The notes: a model not told the origin generated them from the sequence alone. Numbered from the stretch's first letter, positions 8,777-18,185 are shown. The stretch: DNA of 64,000 nucleotides from Variovorax paradoxus NBRC 15149 (GCF_001591365.1 NZ_BCUT01000006.1:275335-339334), one strand, 5' to 3'. Made by a program: numbers and translations.

Positions 8777-9781
8777 TCAGTCGGTAGCCTGGAAATTCAC
8801 GGCCTTCATGATGCCCGCCCAGCGCGCGGTGTCCTCGCGCATGGTCTTGAGCAGCGCCTCGCTGCCGTCGGCGATCGGGTACATGCCGTTTTGCAGCAGC
8901 AGCTGGCGCACCTCGCGGGCATTGACGGCGCGGGTGAATTCGGCGCGCAGCTTGTCGACGACGGGCTGCGGCGTCTTGAGCGGCGCATAGTAGGCAAACC
9001 AGGCGGTGGCCACCACGTCCTTGTAGCCGGCCTCGACGAAGCAGGGCAGGTTGGGCATGAGCGGCGAGCGCTTCTCGCCGCTGGTGGCCAGCACCTTCGC
9101 GCGGCCCGTCGGCAGCATCTGCTGCGCGCCGCCGACGGTGTCGAAGTACACGGGCACGGTGCCGCCCATCAGGTCCTGCCGCGCGGGCGAGGAGCCGCGG
9201 TAGGGCACGTGCACCATCTTGAGCCCGGCCGCACGGTTGAGCATCTCGCCGAGGAAGTGCGAGGGCGTGCCCGCGCCGTAGGAGCCGAAGCTCAGCTTGT
9301 CGCCCTGCGCCTTGGCCCAGGCGATGAATTCGGCCAGCGTGTTGGCGGGCACGTCCTTGTGCACGGTGAGGGCCAGCTCGAAGCGCGCCGCGTTGATGAT
9401 GGGCACGAAATCCTTGATGGGGTCGTACGAGAGGCTGCGGTATGCGCTCGGGAACATGGTCATCATGCTGGCCGTTCCCAGCAGCAGCGTGTGGCCGTCG
9501 GGCGCGGCCGTCTTGACGGTTTCGGCCGCGATGCGGCCCGCCGCACCCGCGCGGTTGTCGATGATGAGCGGGCCCAGCGCATCGCGCACCTGCTGCGCGA
9601 TGGCACGCGTCAGCACGTCCTGCGTGCCGCCGGCGGGCACGCCGATCAGCACCTTGATCGGCTGGCCGGGCCTGAAGGCCTGGGCCTGCGCGTCGAGCGC
9701 GAGCGGCGCCAGGGCGAGTCCGCCCAGCGCGGCAAGTGCGCGGCGGCGGTCGAAGCTCAAGGAAAGAGGCGTGCTGGGCAT
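8777..9781 (-). CDS. Bug-family tripartite tricarboxylate solute receptor
   Basis: A 334-residue periplasmic receptor and the first gene of the apparent Bug-Bug-sulfatase unit. The signal region contains SFDRRRALAALGGLALAPLA, with consecutive arginines, so Tat export is possible. Family motifs include IKVLIGVPAGGTQDVLTRAI and IIDNRAGAAGR. It diverges from a MarR regulator across 105 bp. Ligand unknown. Confidence 0.92.
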   Translation of the reverse strand: MPSTPLSLSFDRRRALAALGGLALAPLALDAQAQAFRPGQPIKVLIGVPAGGTQDVLTRAIAQQVRDALGPLIIDNRAGAAGRIAAETVKTAAPDGHTLLLGTASMMTMFPSAYRSLSYDPIKDFVPIINAARFELALTVHKDVPANTLAEFIAWAKAQGDKLSFGSYGAGTPSHFLGEMLNRAAGLKMVHVPYRGSSPARQDLMGGTVPVYFDTVGGAQQMLPTGRAKVLATSGEKRSPLMPNLPCFVEAGYKDVVATAWFAYYAPLKTPQPVVDKLRAEFTRAVNAREVRQLLLQNGMYPIADGSEALLKTMREDTARWAGIMKAVNFQATD

Positions 9782-9851
9782 GGGGCGGTGTCTCCGGGGT
9801 CTTATAGGGTTGGCGTTGGATCCCGAAGGACTTTAGAGACGCTACATTCGA

Positions 9852-9864
9852 TTGATCTAATCAA
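9852..9864. promoter_or_regulatory. Candidate MarR operator TTGAT-CTA-ATCAA
   Basis: A perfect 5+5 inverted repeat with 3-bp spacer (6 of 7 if extended outward by two bases) lies in the divergent space between the marR-type gene and the Bug-Bug-sulfatase unit, 22 bp before the MarR start. Its place and shape fit a MarR binding site. Confidence 0.5.
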
Positions 9865-9886
9865 CCATCCCCCGGACTAACCCCGA

Positions 9887-10411
9887 ATGACCGTGCCGCG
9901 CCGTTCGCCCGACGACCTGCTGCTGTACCGGCTCGCGCGGCTGATCGGGGTTGCGGGCAGCATGGTGATCCGGTTGTGCGAGGGCCGCTTCGGCATCACG
10001 CGGCGCGAGTGGCGGCTGATCGCGGTGCTCGCGAGCCGCGGCGAACTGGGCTCCTCGCAGCTGGCCGAGCACGCCCAGCTCGACCGCGCCCGCACCTCCA
10101 AGACGATCGGCTCGCTGGTCGACAAGCGGCTGGTCTCGCGCGTGGCCCGCGCGGGCGACCGGCGGCAGGTGCTGCTGGGCCTGACCGAGAGCGGGCAGGC
10201 GCTGTACGAGGAGCTTTTTCCGCTGGTCACCCAGATCAACGCCGAGCTGATGGAAGCGCTCGACAAGGAAGACGCGGCGCGCCTGGACGCATTCCTGGAC
10301 CGCCTGCAGGCGCAGGCCGAGCGCATGGTGCAAAAGGCCGTGCTGCCCAAGGCCGACCGCGGGCGCCGCGGCGCGGGCGGCATCAGTCCACCTTCATCCC
10401 GGTCGCCTTGA
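9887..10411 (+). CDS. MarR-family transcriptional regulator
   Basis: A 174-residue winged-helix repressor. Residues about 38-105 hold the MarR DNA-binding core, with GITRREWRLIAVLASRGE, LAEHAQLDRARTSKTIGSL, and the wing LVSRVARAGDRRQVLLGLT. The gene is divergent from the Bug-Bug-sulfatase unit and probably controls it, responding to a small aromatic or organic ligand (inference). Its 3' end overlaps the 3' end of the convergent Bug gene by 29 bp. Confidence 0.92.
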   Translation: MTVPRRSPDDLLLYRLARLIGVAGSMVIRLCEGRFGITRREWRLIAVLASRGELGSSQLAEHAQLDRARTSKTIGSLVDKRLVSRVARAGDRRQVLLGLTESGQALYEELFPLVTQINAELMEALDKEDAARLDAFLDRLQAQAERMVQKAVLPKADRGRRGAGGISPPSSRSP

Positions 10412-11393
10412 CGATGCGGCCGTAGCGCGCCTGGTTGGCTGCCAGGCGCTCGGCCGCAGGTGCGCCGGTCTCGCCGAGCGCCACCATGTCGAGCGAAGCC
10501 AGGCGCGCCTTGACCTCGGGCAGCGCCAGCGCCTTCTGCAGCGACTGGCGCAGGACCTGCACCACAGGCTCGGGCGTGGCGGCCGGCACCATTGCGAGGT
10601 AGAGCACCTCGAATTCCAGGTCCTTCAGGCCGAGTTCGCCCACCGTGGGCACCTCGGGCAGCAGCGGCGAGCGCTGGCGGCCGGTCACGGCCAGCGCGCG
10701 CAGCTTGCCGGCCTGCACCTGCGGCAGCAGGCCCGGCGTGGCGAGGATGCCGGCCTGCACCTCGCCGCCCAGCAATGCCATCACGGCCGGTGCGTTGCCC
10801 TTGTAGGGCACGTGCGTGACCTTGGCGCCGGTCGCGGTCGAGAAGATGCCGGCCGCAAGATGCCCCGGGCTGCCGTTGCCGGCCGAGCTGAAGGTGGCGG
10901 GCTCGGCCTTGGCCTGCGCGATGAATTCCGGCAGCGTCTTCGCCTTGACGGCGGGCCCGACGCCGAAGCCCAGGCCCGACGAGCTGAAGATCATCAGCGG
11001 CTTCAGGTCCCTGGCCGCGAAGGGCATCGACGCGTACAGGTGCGGATTGATGGTGAAGGTGCTGTCGATGCTCAGCAGCACCGTGTAGCCGTCGGGCGGG
11101 CTCTTGGCGACGAGGTCGGCGCCGATGTTGCCGCCGGCGCCCGGCCGGTTGTCGACCACGAAGGGCTGCCTGAGCTCCTTCTGCAGCACGTCGCCCAGCG
11201 CGCGGCCGAGGATGTCGAGCGGACCGCCGGCCGGGAAGTTGGTGATGAACTTCACCGGCTTGGCGGGGTAGGCCGCGTCGGCATGCGCGGCCGGGCTGCC
11301 GAGCGCGAGGCAAAGCGCAGCACAGGCGGCGGCGGCAAGGGCCAGGCGGCGCGATGCGCCCGGGGCGTTCTTCTTCGAGAAACCGGTGGTCAT
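10383..11393 (-). CDS. Bug-family tripartite tricarboxylate solute receptor
   Basis: A 336-residue periplasmic receptor. The ATG at 11393 is chosen over an upstream in-frame start because GGAG lies about 12 nt before it and it gives a normal signal peptide (basic ASRRLALAAAACAALCLALG, cleavage near AHA-DA). Family motifs are KFITNFPAGGPLDILGRAL and FVVDNRPGAGGNIGADL. It is divergent from a PcaQ-like LysR regulator, the usual genetic partner of Bug genes. Ligand unknown. Confidence 0.92.
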   Translation of the reverse strand: MTTGFSKKNAPGASRRLALAAAACAALCLALGSPAAHADAAYPAKPVKFITNFPAGGPLDILGRALGDVLQKELRQPFVVDNRPGAGGNIGADLVAKSPPDGYTVLLSIDSTFTINPHLYASMPFAARDLKPLMIFSSSGLGFGVGPAVKAKTLPEFIAQAKAEPATFSSAGNGSPGHLAAGIFSTATGAKVTHVPYKGNAPAVMALLGGEVQAGILATPGLLPQVQAGKLRALAVTGRQRSPLLPEVPTVGELGLKDLEFEVLYLAMVPAATPEPVVQVLRQSLQKALALPEVKARLASLDMVALGETGAPAAERLAANQARYGRIVKATGMKVD

Positions 11394-11470
11394 GTCTTTG
11401 CTTGTCTCCGTATCGGGGGCCACTCTAGAAGGCGGAAGCGGCCCGCACAACTGAAAGCTCTTCTGCCAGC

Positions 11471-11486
11471 TATTCCTTCTGGTTAT
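11471..11486. promoter_or_regulatory. Weak PcaQ-type LysR box
   Basis: On the minus strand the site reads ATAACC-N4-GGAATA, which shares its first half and spacing with the reported PcaQ consensus ATAACC-N4-GGTTAA. It lies between the LysR gene and the Bug gene it probably regulates. The second half matches poorly. Confidence 0.35.
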
Positions 11487-11519
11487 ATTTGGATGGCCGC
11501 TCCACAGGGAAGAAACCCC

Positions 11520-12488
11520 ATGTCAGCCATGAACAATTTTGCGCGCCTCAAGCTGCGCCACCTGCAGTGCCTGGTGATGGTGGCGCAGGAGCGCAACCTC
11601 GTGCGCGCGGGCAAGGCCCTGGCGCTCACGCAGCCCGCGGTGTCCAAGACCATCGCCGAGCTCGAAGAGATCGTCGGGCGCCAGTTGCTGCTGCGCCGCC
11701 GCCGCGGCGTCGAGCTCACGCCGGCGGCCGAGGTGCTGGTGCGCCATGCCGTCTCCGCGCTGCGCGGACTGCGCGAAGGCATGGGCCTGGCCATGGACCA
11801 GCCCGAAGCCGACCAGCTGCGCGTGGCCGTGGGCGCCCTGCCCAACATGGCGGCCAACCTGCTGCCAGAGGCCGTCGCGCGGCTGTATGCCTCGCACCCG
11901 GCGCTGCGCGTGCGCGTGGTGAGCGGCACCAACGCGCAGCTGATGACGCAGCTGCGCCAGGGTGAGATCGACCTGGTGCTCGGCCGCCTCGCGCAAGCCT
12001 CGGCCATGGCCGACCTGGCGTTCGAACAGCTCTACAGCGAACCGCTGCTGCTGGTGGTGCGACCCGGCCATCCCCTCGCCGCGCGGCGCAGGCCCACGCT
12101 CGATGCATTGACCGCCCATCCGCTGGTGCTGCCGGTCTCGGGCACGCTGATCCGGCACACGGCCGATGCCTTCCTGATCGCACAGGGCATGGCGCTGCCC
12201 AGCCGGCTGGTGGAGGCGACGGACACCAGCTTCGTGGTCGGGCTGCTGCAGCGCTGCGATGCGGTGTGGTTTGCGCCGCAGGGTGCCGTCGAGGGCTTGA
12301 TTGCGCAGGGCGCGTTGAAGCGCGTGGCCATCGACACCTCGGGCACCGAAGGGCCGGTGGGCTTCACGGTGCGGCGCGGCGGCGAAGCGGGCGAGGGCGC
12401 GCGGCTGCTGGTCGAGGCGATCCGCGGCATCGTCGCGGCCGCGGCGCGCGGCAACCTGGCCAATGCCGGCATCGGGAAACCCGCATGA
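11520..12488 (+). CDS. LysR-family regulator, PcaQ/GbpR-like
   Basis: A 322-residue LysR activator. Start 11520 (MSAMNNFARLKLRHLQ) is supported by AGGGA about 10 nt upstream. The wHTH (about residues 10-70) contains LVRAGKALALTQPAVSKTI. The FARLKLRHLQCL opening and RRRRGVELTPAAEVLVRHA resemble PcaQ/GbpR-type regulators of aromatic or sugar-acid uptake. The co-inducer domain spans about 95-300. The gene is divergent from a Bug receptor. Its stop overlaps the next ATG (ATGA), so the DUF418 protein is probably co-translated. Confidence 0.92.
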   Translation: MSAMNNFARLKLRHLQCLVMVAQERNLVRAGKALALTQPAVSKTIAELEEIVGRQLLLRRRRGVELTPAAEVLVRHAVSALRGLREGMGLAMDQPEADQLRVAVGALPNMAANLLPEAVARLYASHPALRVRVVSGTNAQLMTQLRQGEIDLVLGRLAQASAMADLAFEQLYSEPLLLVVRPGHPLAARRRPTLDALTAHPLVLPVSGTLIRHTADAFLIAQGMALPSRLVEATDTSFVVGLLQRCDAVWFAPQGAVEGLIAQGALKRVAIDTSGTEGPVGFTVRRGGEAGEGARLLVEAIRGIVAAAARGNLANAGIGKPA

Positions 12489-13702
12489 ACACCGCTCCGG
12501 GCGAACGCCAGCAGATGGTCGATGCGCTGCGCGGCTTTGCGCTGCTGGGCATCCTGGTGGTCAACATCGCGAGCTTTGCATCCACCTACTACGGCCTGGG
12601 CATTCCCGATCCGATGGCCATCTCGCCGGCCGACCGCGGCGCCTCGTTCGTGCGGGCCCTTGTGTTCGAGAGCAAGTTCTACCTGCTGTTCTCGTTCCTG
12701 TTCGGCTACAGCTTCACGCTGCAGATGCGCGCGGCCGAGCGCGACGGCAAGCCTTTCGTGCCGCGCATGGTGCGGCGGCACTTCGGGTTGTGGGTCCTCG
12801 GCGTGGCGCATGCCGTGCTGCTCTACTACGGCGACATCCTCACTGCGTACGCCGTGCTGGGTGCCTTGCTGCTCATGCTGCGGCGGCGCAGCGATGTGTT
12901 CCTCGCGTGCGCGGCCATCGCGCTGGTGCTGCTCACTTCATTGCTGTGGGCCGCCGTCGGCCAGATGTACACGCATGCGGACATGCTGATGGCGGCGCAG
13001 GCGGCCTACGGCGAAGCCGCCGCGGCGCTGGCCGCCTACCGCGCCACGCCCGCCATGGTGGTGGTGCAGCACTTGCGCGATCTCTCGCAGACCTGGTGGA
13101 TCACGGCGCTGGTGCAGGCGCCCGAGGCGCTGGCCATGTTCCTTGCGGGCTTCATCGCCGGCAAGCGCGGGCTCCTCGCGCAGGCCGAAGCGCATCGCAC
13201 GCTGTGGTGGCGCGTGTTCTGGTGGGGGCTTGCCCTCGGCCTGCCGGGTGCGCTGGCCTACGCCTGGCCGACCCTGCGGCTGAACGACCCGGTGCGCGAC
13301 ATCCAGGGCCTCGCGCTCACGCTGCTGACGGCGCCGTTCCTGTCGGCTGCGTATGCGGCCGGCCTGCTGCTGGTGTTCCAGCGCCGGCACGGCCGGTGGC
13401 TGGCGCAGCTGCTGGCGCCCGCGGGCCGCATGGCGCTGTCGAACTACCTGCTGCAATCGGCGGCCTGTGCGTGGATCTTTCTCGCCTACGGGCTGCGCTG
13501 GATCGGAACGGTCGGGCCGCTGGCCACGTTCGCAATTGCCTTCGCGATCTTCGCGGGCAACCTGGCGCTGAGCCACTGGTGGATGCAGCGCTTCGCCTAC
13601 GGCCCGGCGGAGTGGCTGCTGCGGGCGTTCACCTACCTCGAGCGCCCGCCGCTGCGCCGGCGCCGTCATGCGGATCAGCGCGACAGCAGCGCCGAGAGCT
13701 GA
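12485..13702 (+). CDS. DUF418 multi-pass membrane protein
   Basis: A 405-residue integral membrane protein. The N-terminal RxxxxDALRGFALLGILVVNI-type motif and about ten hydrophobic helices fit the DUF418/YeiB family, related to acyltransferase-3-like membrane proteins. The C-terminal half (LLAPAGRMALSNYLLQS) matches PF04235. The function of the family is not settled. The ATG lies in an ATGA overlap with the LysR stop. The 3' end overlaps the convergent lysE-type gene by 28 bp. Confidence 0.88.
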   Translation: MNTAPGERQQMVDALRGFALLGILVVNIASFASTYYGLGIPDPMAISPADRGASFVRALVFESKFYLLFSFLFGYSFTLQMRAAERDGKPFVPRMVRRHFGLWVLGVAHAVLLYYGDILTAYAVLGALLLMLRRRSDVFLACAAIALVLLTSLLWAAVGQMYTHADMLMAAQAAYGEAAAALAAYRATPAMVVVQHLRDLSQTWWITALVQAPEALAMFLAGFIAGKRGLLAQAEAHRTLWWRVFWWGLALGLPGALAYAWPTLRLNDPVRDIQGLALTLLTAPFLSAAYAAGLLLVFQRRHGRWLAQLLAPAGRMALSNYLLQSAACAWIFLAYGLRWIGTVGPLATFAIAFAIFAGNLALSHWWMQRFAYGPAEWLLRAFTYLERPPLRRRRHADQRDSSAES

Positions 13703-14298
13703 AACACCGCAAAGCCCAGCAGCAGTGCGCCCGACAGCCGGTTGATGGACTGGAGCACCCGCGCACCGAGCCTGTGCCGCACCATCGACACCACGGTCGA
13801 CAGGCCCAGCCACCATATCGCCGACCCGAGGAAAACGCCCGCCACCATCGTCACGGCAGCGCCGCTGCCGCTGCTCGCATGTCCGGTGCCGATCGATGCG
13901 AACACCGCGACGAAGGAAAGGATCGTCATCGGATTCGCGAGCGTGAGCATGAACACCGACAGTACGGCTTTGAGCGGCGTGGCGGCGTCCTGCGCGGCGC
14001 GGGCCTGGGTGGCGGCCGGCGCGCGCAGCAGCTGCACGCCCATCCATGCCAGGAAGGCCGCGCCGCCGAGCGCCAGCGGCACGCGCGCCGCCACCATGGA
14101 CGAGATCACCGCCGACACGCCGAACGCGCCGATGGCGCCGTAGCACGCATCCGCCAGCGCGGCGCCGAGGCCGCTGAAAAAACCGATGGCACGGCCGTGC
14201 GCAAGCGTGCGCTGGATGCAGAGCAGCCCGATGGGGCCCACGGGTGCGGCGATCGACAGCCCGATGACCAGGGCCTTGAGGAAAAGAGAAAAGTCCAT
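13675..14298 (-). CDS. LysE/RhtB-family amino-acid exporter
   Basis: A 207-residue inner-membrane exporter with about six helices. The N-terminal AAPVGPIGLLCIQRTLAHG is the diagnostic LysE/RhtB motif. DACYGAIGAFG and the ANPMTILSF motif after the central loop are also typical. It diverges from an Lrp/AsnC regulator across 107 bp, the usual arrangement for Lrp-controlled amino-acid export. Confidence 0.92.
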   Translation of the reverse strand: MDFSLFLKALVIGLSIAAPVGPIGLLCIQRTLAHGRAIGFFSGLGAALADACYGAIGAFGVSAVISSMVAARVPLALGGAAFLAWMGVQLLRAPAATQARAAQDAATPLKAVLSVFMLTLANPMTILSFVAVFASIGTGHASSGSGAAVTMVAGVFLGSAIWWLGLSTVVSMVRHRLGARVLQSINRLSGALLLGFAVFQLSALLSR

Positions 14299-14405
14299 GC
14301 CTTCGATTGTTCGGCGCCACCTTCATGGCGAGAATGACGGAATTAAGGCGCGCAGCGTGCCTGGCCTGAAATCGGAAGTGAAATTCCCAACTGCACCTTA
14401 GATTC

Positions 14406-14864
14406 ATGGAAATCGACTCCAAGAACTGGCAAATCCTCGACGCGCTCCAGCAGGACGCGCGCACCTCGCTGACGGCGCTGGCGCGGCAGGTGGGCTTGTC
14501 CGTGCCCTCGACCTCGGAGCGCGTGAAGCGGCTCGAGGAGGCCGGCGTGATCGAGGGCTACCGCGCGGTGGTTCCGCCGCGCAAGGCGGGCTACACGGTG
14601 GCGGCGCTGATCGGCATCACGACCGCGCAGCCCGACAAGGCCCGGCTGCTGAAGCTGCTCGACGGCCGGCGCGAGGTGCTCGAGTGCTTTCACGTCACGG
14701 GCCAGGACTCCTATGTGCTGAAGGTGGTGGCCCGGGACATCGAGCATCTCGAGGCCTTCGTGAGCAGCATCAACCACCTGGGCGAGACGCGCACATCGAT
14801 CGTCATGTCGGTGCCGATCCCGGCGCGCGCGGTGGCGGTGCCGGCGGGCGCCGTGCCCGGCTGA
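14406..14864 (+). CDS. Lrp/AsnC-family regulator
   Basis: A 152-residue feast/famine regulator. The N-terminal HTH (about residues 5-60: DSKNWQILDALQQDARTS, VGLSVPSTSERVKRLEEAG) is followed by the RAM ligand domain (about 65-145: VLECFHVTGQDSYVLKVVA). The divergent lysE-type exporter is its likely target. It converges on the MscS gene with a 19-bp gap. Confidence 0.93.
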   Translation: MEIDSKNWQILDALQQDARTSLTALARQVGLSVPSTSERVKRLEEAGVIEGYRAVVPPRKAGYTVAALIGITTAQPDKARLLKLLDGRREVLECFHVTGQDSYVLKVVARDIEHLEAFVSSINHLGETRTSIVMSVPIPARAVAVPAGAVPG

Positions 14865-14883
14865 GGCGCTGCGGCGCGCTGCG

Positions 14884-15945
14884 TCAGGCCGCCGCCGCGC
14901 CCTGGAGCGGATCGGCCTCGATGCGCATCTTCGGCAGGAACTGCGGGTACTCGCGCTGCATGAAGTCGAGGAGCCCTTCGCGCACGGTGCAGCGCAGGTC
15001 GAAGGCCAGGCCCGATGTGGCGGCGGTGCACAGCACGCGAACCTGCATGCTGCGCTCGGTGGCGTCGGTCACGCGCATGTTGAAGAAGCGGCCGTCCCAT
15101 TCGGGCGCCGCCTTCACGATGCGCTCGACCTCTTCGCGCAGCGGCGCGAGCGGCATGCCGTAGTCGACGTAGACGAAGACGGAGCCCAGCAGCTGCGAGG
15201 AATGGCGCGTCCAGTTCTGGAACGGCTTCTCGATGAAGTAGCTGAGCGGCAGGATCAGGCGCCGGTCGTCCCAGATCTTGAGCACCACGAAGGTGCCCGT
15301 GATCTCCTCGACGCGGCCCCATTCGCCCTCGACCACCAGCACGTCGTCGATGCGGATCGGCTGGGCCAGCGCGATCTGCAGCCCGGCGATCAGGTTGCTG
15401 AACACCGGCTTGGCCGCGAGGCCCGCCACGATGCCGATCACCCCCGCGGAGGCCAGCAGGCTCGCACCCACCTGGCGCGCGCCCGGAAAGGTCATGAGCA
15501 TCATCGCGCCGCCGGCCACCAGCACCACCGACATGGCCGTGCGCGCGAGCACGCGCGTCTGCGTGAGCACGCGGCGCGCCTGCAGGTTGTCGGCAACGTC
15601 GGAGGGATGCTGCGCGAGTACGCCGTCGGCAAAGCCGCTGATGGCCCGCACCGCGAGCCAGGTGGTCGCGGCGATCAGCAGCAGGCCGTTGAAATGCCGC
15701 ACGCTGCCAAGGAAGCGCAGGTCCTCGGGCGCGGCCTGGAAGATGAGCAGCAGCGCCACCAGCGGCAGCACCAGCCGCGCCGGTGCGTTGCAGTTGACCA
15801 CCATCGCGTGCACCGCGGGCGCGGGGCGGGTGATGCGTTTCAGCACAAGGCCGCCGATGCGGTGGACCAGGAGAGCGAGCGGGACGGCGACGAGAACGGC
15901 AATCCAGGTGCCGAACCAGGGGTGGGCAAGTATCTCTTGGGTCAT
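14884..15945 (-). CDS. MscS-family mechanosensitive channel protein
   Basis: A 353-residue membrane protein with an N-terminal set of about four helices and the MscS pore/beta domain (about 150-260: GVIGIVAGLAAKPVFSNLIAG, DDVLVVEGEWGRVEEITGTF). The C-terminal cytosolic alpha/beta part follows (about 265-345). It is the last gene of a suhB-FUSC-MscS unit. Its ATG shares one base with the FUSC stop (TGATG), which implies translational coupling. Confidence 0.92.
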   Translation of the reverse strand: MTQEILAHPWFGTWIAVLVAVPLALLVHRIGGLVLKRITRPAPAVHAMVVNCNAPARLVLPLVALLLIFQAAPEDLRFLGSVRHFNGLLLIAATTWLAVRAISGFADGVLAQHPSDVADNLQARRVLTQTRVLARTAMSVVLVAGGAMMLMTFPGARQVGASLLASAGVIGIVAGLAAKPVFSNLIAGLQIALAQPIRIDDVLVVEGEWGRVEEITGTFVVLKIWDDRRLILPLSYFIEKPFQNWTRHSSQLLGSVFVYVDYGMPLAPLREEVERIVKAAPEWDGRFFNMRVTDATERSMQVRVLCTAATSGLAFDLRCTVREGLLDFMQREYPQFLPKMRIEADPLQGAAAA

Positions 15946-18185
15946 CAGGCGGGGGTCGTGGCTGCTTCTGTTGTCTCGTCCAGGTGTTGAAGGATGCGCG
16001 CCGCGTCGTCGCGCAGCTGCGTCGAGAGTGCCGTGGCCAGGTCGAGCCGGCGCAGCAGCCAGGGGCTGATGTCGTTGTCGAACGGGTCGGGCAGGGGAAT
16101 CGGGCCGCCCACGGTGGTGGAGCCGGTGCTTTCAGGGAGCGAGGGGCCGGTGGTCGGCGCGCTGCCGATGGCGGCCTCGATGCGCTGCGCGGTGCGCGCG
16201 AGCGGGCCTTCGATCTCGGCGGCCGTGAGCCGGTCGCGCCTGAGCACCAGCATCGACTTGACGGCGCTGAGCTGCGCGAGCAGCTGATAGCTGTGCGCCT
16301 GCAGGTGTTCGAGCGGCTCCAGCGGCGGCTGCACCGCGCGCGGCTCCGACAGCGAACGCTGCGTGGCCTGCACCAGCGCCGAGAGGCTGTCGTAGGCCTC
16401 GCGGCGCGCGAGCCGCCATTCGAGCTCGGGGCTGCTATCGACGGCCTGCAGCTGGCCGAGGCCGAGCGCCAGCCGTGCATGGCGCGCCTGCGCGGTGAGC
16501 GTGCGCGCCACCAGCGCCGGAATCTGCCCGCGCTCCCACGAGGGCAGCACATAGCAGAAGCCCCAGGCCAGCGCGGCGCCGATCAGCGTGTCGGCAATGC
16601 GCTCGAACAGCGCGAAGATGGGCGCGGCGCCCACGTTGAGCATGTGCGCCTGCACCAGGCCCAGCACCGTGGCCGCCACCGCCGTGATCAGGTAGCGCCG
16701 CACCGCAAAGCTGTGGGCAATGGCCTGCGCCACCGTGAGGATGACCAGCAGCGCGAGCGGCGACGGATGCGCCGAGAGCAGGCCCACCGCGAGCACGCTG
16801 CCCAGCAGCGTGCCGGCGACGCGGCTGTTGCGCCGTTCCAGCGTCTGCGAAAGGCTGCCGCGCAGCACCACCACGATGGTCAGCAGGATCCAGTAGTCGT
16901 GCGAACCCCAGGGCAGCGACACCGCAATCGTGTAGCCGGCCGCAATGGCCAGGGCCGCGCGAATCGCGTGGCGCAGCGGCGGCGCGTCCCAGCGCCACAG
17001 CGCGAGAAAGGGCCGCAGCGACCAGTCGGTCGGGCTCACGAACATCTGCCAGTTGGCGCGCACCACCGCAAGATTGGGCTCGGCATCGCCGCGCGCCATG
17101 GCCGACAGGCGCAGCACCTCGTCGTTGATGTGGCCGATGCGGCTGGCCAGGCCGCGCGCGAGCATGGCGGCGTTCGGGCCCGGCAGGCCGTGGCTGGCGA
17201 TATGGTCTTCGCCCGAAAGATGGATCGACGCGAGCCGCGGGCGCCGGTCGGCCACCGGCTCGGGCTGGCGGCCCATCAGCAGCGCGTCGCCGAGCGCGGT
17301 GGTGTCGTCGGCCAGCTCCTCGAGCACGCGGCGCATCTCGATGAGCGCCTCGGCGTGCGCGGGATGGCTCTTGAGCGCGTCCAGGTCGAGCTCGCTCGCG
17401 AGCAGCTGGTCGCGCATCTCGAGCACGATCACCAGCATGGCGGCCAGCCGCTGCCGGCGCGGCGTGCGCGGCGATTCGAGCACGATGTCGCGCGTGGCCT
17501 GCAGCTGGTCGGCCAGCGCGGCCTGTTCGCGCAGCAGCCGGCCCAGCAAAGGCGCGGGGGTTTCGCGGATGTCGCTGGTGTCGTCGCGCGGCGTGAACTG
17601 GCTGGCCTCGGTGCGCATCAGCGCGGCCAGCGAATACAGCACGTCCGAGACCGACTGCACGCGAAAGCGCGAATTCAGCGCATGGTTGGCCAGCGTGGCC
17701 CAGATCACGTAGAGCCCGGCGCCGATGCCGAAGTGCCAGGTGCGCTCGAGCGCCTCGGCCATGCCGCTGGGTGCGGGCGTGGCCATCGAGAAGATCATCG
17801 AGAACATCACCGCGATGGCGATGGGGATGCCGCGCTTGCCCCATGCCATCGCCAGGAAGGCGACGAAGGTGGCGGGCACCAGCACCAGGCCCAGGCGAAT
17901 GGGCGCGGCGTGCAGCAGCTGCACCAGGAAGAACAGCGGCAGCCCGATCAGCGGGGCCGGCAGCATCTGGAAGAACTTGCCGCGGCGCGGGCCGGGCAGG
18001 TCGGGCGGGGCCGTGACGATCACGCCCACCGCGGCGGCCGAGGCCGCGACGGCGCCGAGCCACAGGTGCGCGCCGGCCGAGATCACGAGCAGGCCGAGCG
18101 CGACCGTGAGGCCGCTGGCGACGTACTGGCTCAGCGCAATGCGCAGCGCCGCACGGAAGCGGAGGGCGGCGCCTGGCCCCTGCAT
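15945..18185 (-). CDS. FUSC-family inner-membrane protein (aromatic acid exporter type)
   Basis: A 746-residue protein in the YccS/AaeB-like FUSC family. It has two membrane blocks (about residues 20-170 and 390-520), each followed by a soluble helical domain. The second block holds SHDYWILLTIVVVLRGSLSQ and the RRNSRVAGTLLGSV motif typical of FUSC. Members are thought to export aromatic acids or act in envelope homeostasis. The ATG at 18185 shares one base with the suhB stop (TGATG), and its own stop does the same with the MscS gene. The three proteins are thus likely made together. Confidence 0.9.
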   Translation of the reverse strand: MQGPGAALRFRAALRIALSQYVASGLTVALGLLVISAGAHLWLGAVAASAAAVGVIVTAPPDLPGPRRGKFFQMLPAPLIGLPLFFLVQLLHAAPIRLGLVLVPATFVAFLAMAWGKRGIPIAIAVMFSMIFSMATPAPSGMAEALERTWHFGIGAGLYVIWATLANHALNSRFRVQSVSDVLYSLAALMRTEASQFTPRDDTSDIRETPAPLLGRLLREQAALADQLQATRDIVLESPRTPRRQRLAAMLVIVLEMRDQLLASELDLDALKSHPAHAEALIEMRRVLEELADDTTALGDALLMGRQPEPVADRRPRLASIHLSGEDHIASHGLPGPNAAMLARGLASRIGHINDEVLRLSAMARGDAEPNLAVVRANWQMFVSPTDWSLRPFLALWRWDAPPLRHAIRAALAIAAGYTIAVSLPWGSHDYWILLTIVVVLRGSLSQTLERRNSRVAGTLLGSVLAVGLLSAHPSPLALLVILTVAQAIAHSFAVRRYLITAVAATVLGLVQAHMLNVGAAPIFALFERIADTLIGAALAWGFCYVLPSWERGQIPALVARTLTAQARHARLALGLGQLQAVDSSPELEWRLARREAYDSLSALVQATQRSLSEPRAVQPPLEPLEHLQAHSYQLLAQLSAVKSMLVLRRDRLTAAEIEGPLARTAQRIEAAIGSAPTTGPSLPESTGSTTVGGPIPLPDPFDNDISPWLLRRLDLATALSTQLRDDAARILQHLDETTEAATTPA

